Position numbers and translations under genes: made by a program. 64,000 nt of DNA from Branchiostoma floridae (Eukaryota > Chordata > Leptocardii > Amphioxiformes > Branchiostomatidae). Positions 53,101 through 62,100 of this stretch are shown in pieces. Each line of letters opens with the position of its first letter. Within the stretch, counting starts at the first letter, position 1. The stretch spans positions 19,276,134 to 19,340,133 of the forward strand of contig NC_049993.1 of NCBI RefSeq assembly GCF_000003815.2, given 5' to 3'. The notes under the pieces were generated by a model. That model was not told where the DNA came from and made no database searches. It saw only the letters and a list, made by a program, of their open reading frames with translations.

Positions 53101-56100
53101 GTCGAGTCGTTTGTACGCCACAAGTTTCCTGCGTGTCCTTCTGCGGGCTCGCGTTCCGTTCTTCAACCAATGGGGAGTGGAGTTCCTGGTCACGCAGCTG
53201 TACGACAAGAGCAAGGTCGTCGCCATGGAAGCCATCGACATTCTGGACGAGGCCTGCGAAGAAGAGGTTTGTTGTTGGTTTGTTTTGTTTGTTTGTTCTT
53301 GCTAGGATTGCTTTAAACATAATGCTGAAAGTTGGTAGATCAACAGTTCATTAATGAAAATGTACAATATGTACATGGATGACCACAGGAGTTTAGCTAT
53401 TTGTTGATCCACATAAAGTCAAGGCTCTGTTGGCTTGTTCAGCGTATCCATAGCAAATACCCATGGACCTTGCTATTGTGCTCGTTTGGCTGACTTTTCT
53501 TGTGGCAATTAAGGCAGTCTACTCGTTAAGTCACATGTTAATGATTTATTTCATAACACAGAACAGACAGAAATGAAGGAAGGGTTCATTTTTATTTGTT
53601 TGCTTATTCCTCAGTTTCTCAGAGCCTAAATCTGCTAAATTAAAACCTTTTTCTTTAATATAGTCTGTACTAGTAATAGATTTTTTTTTTTACCTGAAAT
53701 ACTGGGAGACTTTTGTCTGTTTAACACTTGTACAATCAATTGGCATTACTCCCCCTAGCAGGGTTGGACAAATCCACTAGCCCGATTGTTCTGGGCAAGT
53801 GAAAATGTCCATCGGGCAAGTGAATGTCCTTCCTCACTTGTCCGATCGGGCAAGTAAGATTTTTCCATGAGATTTTGATATACTTGTTGCCGATCACAGT
53901 TACCGCATCAAGTATTGGTCAACACAGAAAAATAGAGCCAATAATAAAAGAATTCCATTGCTGCACGTGAAAATACATATGGAAAAATGTTAGTTAAATT
54001 TTTGGGCAAGCAGAAAGCTTGTTCGGGCAAGTAAATTTTGCATGTACTTCCCGATAGGACAAGTGAATTTTAGAAAACTTGTTAAACCCTGCCCTAGGTT
54101 TGTGAGATCAATGTCCTTGTTCCTTGCTTTGAAGATTTGACCCATGAGTTGTTTCCCCCTCCCTCCAGGCAAACCTGCATGCTTTAGTGGACATGAGACC
54201 ATCTCTGCTGCACCTGGGAGACAAGGGGGCCATGCTGCTCATCAGGTAAGTCTGAGGGACTTCTGTAGCGCCAGCTATCACACAAACTCTGTATTTACAA
54301 ATCATGTTGTCTTCTCACCCCATCCTGCTCATCAAAAGGACTTATTCATTTCGAGTATTGAGTATTTATTATTATTATTGAGTATTAACCTGAAGTCCAA
54401 TCGACACCCAATTGTAGCCTGAACTTTCAAAACTCACTCAAGTTTTCTCAGAGCCCAAATCTATTGGAGTAATGGGTAGAAGGTGCAGATCTATAGGAAA
54501 CTGACAGTGTGCTTTTTCAACTGTAACCATGCATGGCATGGTAGTATGCAAGATTCACTGATTTGGAGAAATGTCCAGATTTGTAGTGGTTTGTTTTGGG
54601 TGAAAATATGCAAAAGGAAAAAGGATGATAATTCTTTGCTTGGGGGCAGAGACAAATGAAAGTTATGAATGTTTGTAAAGAAGTCTTAAAATAGAGTTCA
54701 CATGACTGTTTAGTCGTATCATTTACATTATCTTAACACTGGAATTACATGTGACAGTGTGGTCTTGTTTCTTCCCTGTCAGATTTCTGTCCATCAGTAA
54801 AGGGTTCACGTTCCTGTCAGAAGTGAACTACACGGCCAACGTGCTGGACAAGTGGTACAAGGTAGGTATCCTCCAGCACTTCTCAACATTATCAAAACTT
54901 GACAGGACCGGGTAAATTTTTAAGGCTTTGTGGTACAGATTTTGGTTGTGTTTGTTTAACTGCACAATAAACTTGGGGTAACATCATAAAGTTACAACAT
55001 TTACAAAATGAAGAAAACTTCAAATAGAACAGGGCATGATAGACTGAACCCATTTTATACCCATTGCTGAAAAAACACATGTATTTTGAGACCTGAGTCT
55101 TGTTTAGTCAATTCTATTTCCTAGTTTTTCAACATTGTATCATAACAGGTAAATTAAGAGATTTGAGGTTGTTTGACTGAATTTATGTTTTGGTTGTGAC
55201 AAGAACTTGAGTCTTACCCATAGAGACTTTGACATGAAATCCGCTTGTTTCTTAGTCCTTCAACAAGAAGTACGTGCATCTGGTGGAGGATGAGCTGAAT
55301 GAAGCTCTGACAAACTACCAGAAACCAAAGGACGGGAGCAACTTCAACCGGAGGAACATGCACCACAGACCACTGCTGTAAGTAACATGCACCACAGACC
55401 ACTGCTGTAAGTAACATGCACCACAGACCACTGCTGTAAGTAACATGCGCCACAGACCACTGCTGTAAGTAACATGCACCACAGACCACTGCTGTAAGTA
55501 ACATGCTGCTGTAAGTAACATGCACCACAGACCACTGCTGTAAGTAACATGCACCACAGACCACTGCTGTAAGTAACATGCGCCACAGACCACTGCTGTA
55601 AGTCACATGCACCACAGACCACTGCTGTAAGTAACATGCACCACAGACCACTGCTGTAAGTAACATGCACCACAGACCACTGCTGTAAGTAACATGCACC
55701 ACAGACCACTGCTGTAAGTAACATGCACCACAGACCACTACTGTAAGTAACATGCACCACAGACCACTGCTGTAAGTAACATGCACCACAGACCACTGCT
55801 GTAAGTAACATGCACCACAGACCACTGCTGTAAGTAACATGCACCACAGACCACTGCTGTAAGTAACATGCACCACAGACCACTGCTGTAAGTAACATGC
55901 ACCACAGACCACTGCTGTAAGTAACATGCACCACAGACCACTGCTGTAAGTCGCTGGGTTGAACTACTTTAGTGTAGAGACTTCTGTAATAAGTCTTGGG
56001 CCACGCCAGTTCAATTTCTTGGTTCTCGGATTAGAAAAGGATGCAAGATTGGAATGTCAACATGGAAAATCTTTCCTCTGTGCACTTTCAGGGATGGAAC

Positions 56101-59100
56101 AGGGTCAGATGTAAGTTTTTCTCCCGGCCCCTAGCTTTCATGATGTCTGATTGTTAAAAGTCCTAGAGAACCAACAATTCAAATTGTTGTGGCCTTAGGA
56201 CAACTGTTGAGGAGCTTAAGGAGCATGTGTTTTCACCATATCTGGTTCAAGAGACTGCAGTTTGAAGAGCTTTCATTGTCAATTTGTTTCCATCTTAGAG
56301 GACTATGTCTTTGCAGACTGTGTGTAAAAAGAAACAATTTTTTGTGAATTGAAAGACAATTTTTTTGTACAGCATTCTCAGTGGAAGAAATCAATGACAA
56401 CTGTAAAAAAAAAAAATACATTTTCTCCGCAAAGATATGGCATTAAACTCTACTCTAATTTTGCTGATTCCTCCATACAGGATGATGAAGAACGATGTAT
56501 ACGTACCTGTTCACCTGTACGGGGAGCTGGTGCAGCACAAGGCAGGTGCACAGCTGGTGGAGAAACAGGTAAGCTCACCTGGTACAGGTAACACACCTGT
56601 AGTCTGTACGTACTTGTTCACCTGTATGGGGAGTTGGTGCAGCACAAGGCAGGTGCACAGCTGGTGGAGAAACAGGTAAGCTCACCTGGTAACACACCTG
56701 AGGTAACACGCCTGTAGTCTGTACGTACCTGTTCACTTGTACGGGGAGCTGGTGCAGCACAAGGCAGGTGCACAGCTGGTGGAGAAACAGGTAAGGCTCA
56801 CCTGGTACAGGTAACACACCTGTAGTCTCTTCTGTGCACAGAAGTGGATGGATCTTAATGTTTTTCATGGCTCTAATTCTGTGAATCAGATGTCAGGGGT
56901 TTGATCCAAGGGTCGACCCCATTTCAGACATGTTGTCAGGGATCGCATTCGTCATTTTGGATGGTAAGGTAAAGCCAGCGTTCCACTGTATGAGGTAGCT
57001 TCAGACATGAGTGTCAATACTCTGCTTGTGAAAGAACCAGACACACTTATCAAGATAAATATGCGTGGGGCCGCGTAGCACAGTGGTAGTGTATTCGGCC
57101 CGTGACCGAGAGGTCGCCGGTTCAAATCCGCCTGCCGTGTTGCCGGTCTTGTGCCCTTGGGAAAGGCACTTTACACGACTTTCCTCACTTTACTCAAGTG
57201 AAAAATGAGTCGTCCCTCGGATAGGACGTTAAATGGAGGTCCCGTGTATGGGGAGAGCCATACCCCATGCACGTTAAAGAACCCCCACACGTGCGATGGT
57301 GCGGTGTGCGTTGGTGCAAATCCTTCTGTTGGGAGTAGGTGATTCACTTCAAATCACCCGGATGGAGGCCTGGTGAACCTCTGTCTCGTATCAGCCACAT
57401 GGTGATCTACATCATTCACCCGGACGGGTGTGTCACCCCGTAAGGGGTGGTATAACCCGTCGTGTGCGAACATGTGTGAACATGTACAGGGTTAGCCCTT
57501 GACAATAGCCTACGGCTAGTTGGGCAGCCCTGGCTGTTTGTAAACAGCTGAACAAATAAATAAATAAATATGCGTGAGCCGGTGTGTTTGGAACACAATT
57601 CGTAGGGAAATTGCAAAGCATCAAGAAATTGCTCATTACCAAATAATGTTTTAAATCCACTGATTAATGCACTTGTTGTTTTTCAATTTAAAAGTAGATC
57701 ATGACCTTTACTTCTGTATGCTCTTCAGGACCATGTCTCAGAATTCTGCCAAAGAATCCGCTACCACGACTTGAGCTCTCCCGAACAGGTGCTGGAGCTC
57801 AAGGCTGCCCTCTGGTGTCTGGTAGGTGAACTGCACCTTACCTTTTCTCTACAACTATAGAATAGTAAAATGTTACTGAGGTCGTATCACCAAAACAGGA
57901 CTGTTCATTGGGCAGCTTTAGGCCTACATATTAGAGTTACATATACATGTACATGCTAAGACTCCAATTTAAGTGTATGTAAATTACATTTACATGTAGT
58001 TCATTGTGGTACTATTTAACTAGCCTCCATCTGTGCTTTGTGTAGGGTAATACAGTACAGTGACAGTCATGTGTTGTTTAAGGCAATGTTAACAAAGATA
58101 CATTTTCTTACATGATTCTGTTTTATCAAAACTGCCTCAAGTTTTTGCAATTTTAAGTGTTGTCTTTAGTGGTTCACAGACTGAGGAGCTTACAATTGGA
58201 GAGTCCAAATCATACAGGTCTGGAGCGGCTGCCATTATCACACAACAATTCAGGAAGAATTGGAGGCAAGACAAGATGTTGAAATACCGGTATTAGAACT
58301 ACTAGGGCACAGAGATAAGTCTTGTTCCCTGTTTCAGGGTCACATCGGGACATCGCCCTGGGGTCAGAGCCTGCTGGATCAGGAACAGATTATCCCAGAG
58401 ATCATCCGACTGGCCGAGGACTGTCCTGTCCTGTCTGTCAGGGGGTGAGTTATTATCACTGTCACACTGAGGACTGTCCAGTCCTGTCTGTCAGGGGGTG
58501 AGTTTATTATCACTGTCACACCGTCTGGCCGAGGACTGTCCTGTCCTGTCTGTCAGGGGGTGAGTTATTATCACTGTCACACCGAGGACTGCCCTGTCCT
58601 GTCTGTCAGGGGGTGAGTTATTATCACTGTCACACTGAGGACTGTCCTGTCCTGTCTGTCAAGGGGTGAGTTATTATCACTGTCACACTGAGGACTGCCC
58701 TGTCCTGTCTGTCAGGGGGTGAGTTATTATCACTGTCACACTGTCTGGCCGAGGACTGTCCAGTCCTGTCTGTCAGGGGGTGAGTTATTATCACTGTCAC
58801 ACTGAGGACTGTCCAGTCCTGTCTGTCAGGGGGTGAGTTATTATCACTGTCACACCGAGGACTGTCCTGTCCTGTCTGTCAGGGGGTGAGTTATTATCAC
58901 TGTCACACTGAGGACTGTCCTGTCCTGTCTGTCAGGGGGTGAGTTATTATCACTGTCACACCGAGGACTGTCCTGTCCTGTCTGTCAGGGGGTGAGTTAT
59001 TATCACTGTCACACTGAGGACTGTCCTGTCCTGTCTGTCAGGGGGTGAGTTTATTATCACTGTCACACTGTCTGGCCGAGGACTGTCCGGTCCTGTCTGT

Positions 59101-62100
59101 CAGGGGGTGAGTTATTATCACTGTCACACTGTCTGGCCGAGGACTGTCCTGTCCTGTCTGTCAGGGGGTGAGTTATTATCACTGTCACACTGAGGACTGC
59201 CCAGTCCTGTCTGTCAGGGGGTGAGTTATTATCACTGTCACACCGAGGACTGTCCTGTTCTGTCTGTCTGGGGGTGAGTTATTATCACTGTCACACTGAG
59301 GACTGTCCTGTCCTGTCTGTCAGGGGGTGAGTTATTATCACTGTCACACTGAAGACTGTCCTGTCTGTCAGGGGGTGAGTTATTATCACTGTCACACTGA
59401 CTGTCCTGTCCTGTCTGTCAGGGGGTGAGTTATTATCACTGTCACACTGAGGACTGTCCTGTCCTGTCTGTCAGGGGGTGAGTTATTATCACTGTCACAC
59501 TGTCTGGTCGAGGACTGTCCTGTCCTGTCTGTCAGGGGGTGAGTTATTATCACTGTCACACTGTCTGGCCGAGGACTGCCCTGTCCTGTCTGTCAGGGGG
59601 TGAGCAGGGTTTTAATAGTCACTGCATGGAGCTAGATGTGTATAGTGTAAAGGTTTAGGTGTGACAGGTTCAGTGTAACCAGTTGCTGCTGTGCCTCATA
59701 TGCCTGCACAGCTGCTGAAGACTGGTTATACCGGCTATACAGATACAGAAACAGATTTACCAAGATAAGACACAGTAACTGAACAGCCAAGTCTGTAGCT
59801 GTCACAATGGATATATCTCCTATTGCAAAAAGCTTGAGCAATATTCCCCAATAGTGTCTATCTATATGTTGCCTCTGTTGATCCATATTGACCAAGATAA
59901 AATCCAGATTTGTATGTTTAACTACTATGTAAAAAGTAAAAGAGGCAACTACAGATAAAGTATGATATTGGATAAATCTTATGTTGAAGATTATGGTGTT
60001 CCCTCTGCAGGACCTGTCTGTACGTGCTGGGTCTGGTGTGGAAATCATTTACATAATCAGACTATTTCATGGAGATATGAGGTCTCCGAACTCTTGTTGT
60101 AATGGAGTTTAGTCACACAGCTTATTTGGCCGAGAACTGTCCTGTCTGTCAAAGGGCGAGATTATGATTCCTGAATGATCTGAATCCATAAATGTCCCAA
60201 ATGTCCCACTCTTCTTTCCAAACTCTATTGTACAAGGAAAAGAAAAATTGTGAAAATCACCATATGATGAAAATAATTTTTTATAGATCTGGTGTTAATT
60301 GATTATTTACCACTGTCAGAAGAAAAAGACCTTTTTGTCGTTCTTGTGCCAAAGGTGTCTTGAATAAAGTTTGTAATAATCATGTTGTTCTGCAGGACCT
60401 GTCTGTACGTGCTGGGTCTGGTGGCGAAGACGCGGCAAGGCTGCGACATCCTCCGCGAACACGGCTGGGAGTCCGTACGCCACGGCCGCGACGACCCCTG
60501 GCCCGTTGTTGACAACCGCGATCACGTCTTCGACGACACGAACTCCGAAATCCCGTCCTCGGCGAGTGATCTGAGCGGGAGAGACATATTCGATCAGGGG
60601 TCGATGGGCGACCTGAACGTCGATTCCGGACCACAGAGTCTCTTTTATGTCGAAAATGGTACTAAATATGGTCAGAGTCCAACAAGTACATTCTTCCTAG
60701 ACATTAACGAAAAAGGAGAGCACGCGCTGGCAAGAATAAGCGAGCTCGACGCTTCAAACGCCAAGAGTAAGACATTACCGAGGGGAGATTCACGGGACAA
60801 AGACTCGCCGAAGTTCGCCACGGGTCTCAAGAGAGTGAAGACAATGCCGGTGTTCAAGAGGAGTGGGATATCTCCCGAGAGGAAGCTGCGAAGTAACAGC
60901 GACATCAAGTTGCAATATTTCCCCAGCTTCCGACGGGAGGAGAGGATACGAAGCCCGAGTCCTGGCGCGTATTACGCCGGCTCGCTGGACCGAAAGCCGA
61001 GGAAGAGCGAAGAAGAGGAAGCTGACGACATGCGGAGTAGCAGAAACAGTATAAGTGACAGTAAGCTGCACAGTAAGCCGAGAAGCACGAGTTTCAAGCA
61101 CAGGAGCGACAGCGACGAGAGTACGGGAAGCGCGAGAGCGGGCGGAAAGAGTCGCAGCGAAAGCTTCAACACGGACACCACGACAAGCGGTGTGAGTTCA
61201 ATGGGGTCAAGTCCGCACGCTGAGACATGTAGCTTAAGCACGATATCAAGTAGTCAAACTGGTAGAACAAGTAGCCAACCGATTGAAGTCACACCACAGA
61301 AGTCAGCAACGTTACCGCGCGCCATGACGTCACAAAACCTGCCGCCGTCGCCCAATCCTGGCGCTCGAAGGAGCATGCTGAGTCCGCCCGGAGCGGAGCT
61401 CGGCGTGAGCTACACAAGCACGCGAGACGCAGCGGGCTACGCGACCCTGAGGTCGCTGAAGAGACACCGGTCGCTCTCGCGGGGGATGGAGTATGCGGAG
61501 AGTTTGAACTTGACCATCCGACCGGACCGGAGCAGCATGGACTCTTACTTCCCTGCCTTCAAACCCGGCAGGTGAGAATAAGGCTATCAGGGTTCTCGCC
61601 AGGGTTTTGTAGCAAAGCTACCATTTGAGGGAATAGTGTGGAAGGCTAGATCATGGTTCTTTCACTGATAGGAGATGAAGATAAAAAGTTGGCTCAGGGT
61701 AACATGTCTCTTTTCACACCAGAAGTAATTGGAAGTTATGTCAACATTTTACCAGACACTGTTCTGCTAGTAAATATTCACACCACCAAGCACTAAGTAT
61801 TATCATATAGGCAGTCAAGAATTAGCATAGCAGCTTTCATTTAGTGTGATAGTTACAAATTAAATTGGTATGGCCTTCAATCAGCAAGGCTTCTACAGTT
61901 GTATGTGTATTGTTAAAACCATCACTGTATAATTCCCTTTGCTTAGGTTGTTCCGAGAGAGCAGTTACACGTCGCTGGATGGTTCGGACAGCGTTCTGTA
62001 CGAGAGTCTGGCCTCTCCGCTGCGCCCTGTCGGCCTCTCCGCCGTGTACACCAAAGGCGTCACGCCCGGGAACTTCATCGGGCTTACACTGCCCATCCAC

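Noticed and set aside
55214-55934. Antisense open frames of about 200-237 codons with a 29-residue period
   Set aside because: A 29-bp unit read three times gives a 29-residue period. It is an artefact of the donor array.
55378-55952. CRISPR-like regular array of about 29-bp repeats
   Set aside because: Repeats are directly adjacent with no unique spacers, lie in a eukaryotic intron and contain exon sequence. It is a minisatellite.
57067-57140. A true tRNA gene
   Set aside because: A and B boxes are present, but the sequence continues into a SINE body with an AATA tail and target-site duplication, and a clean acceptor stem is not evident.
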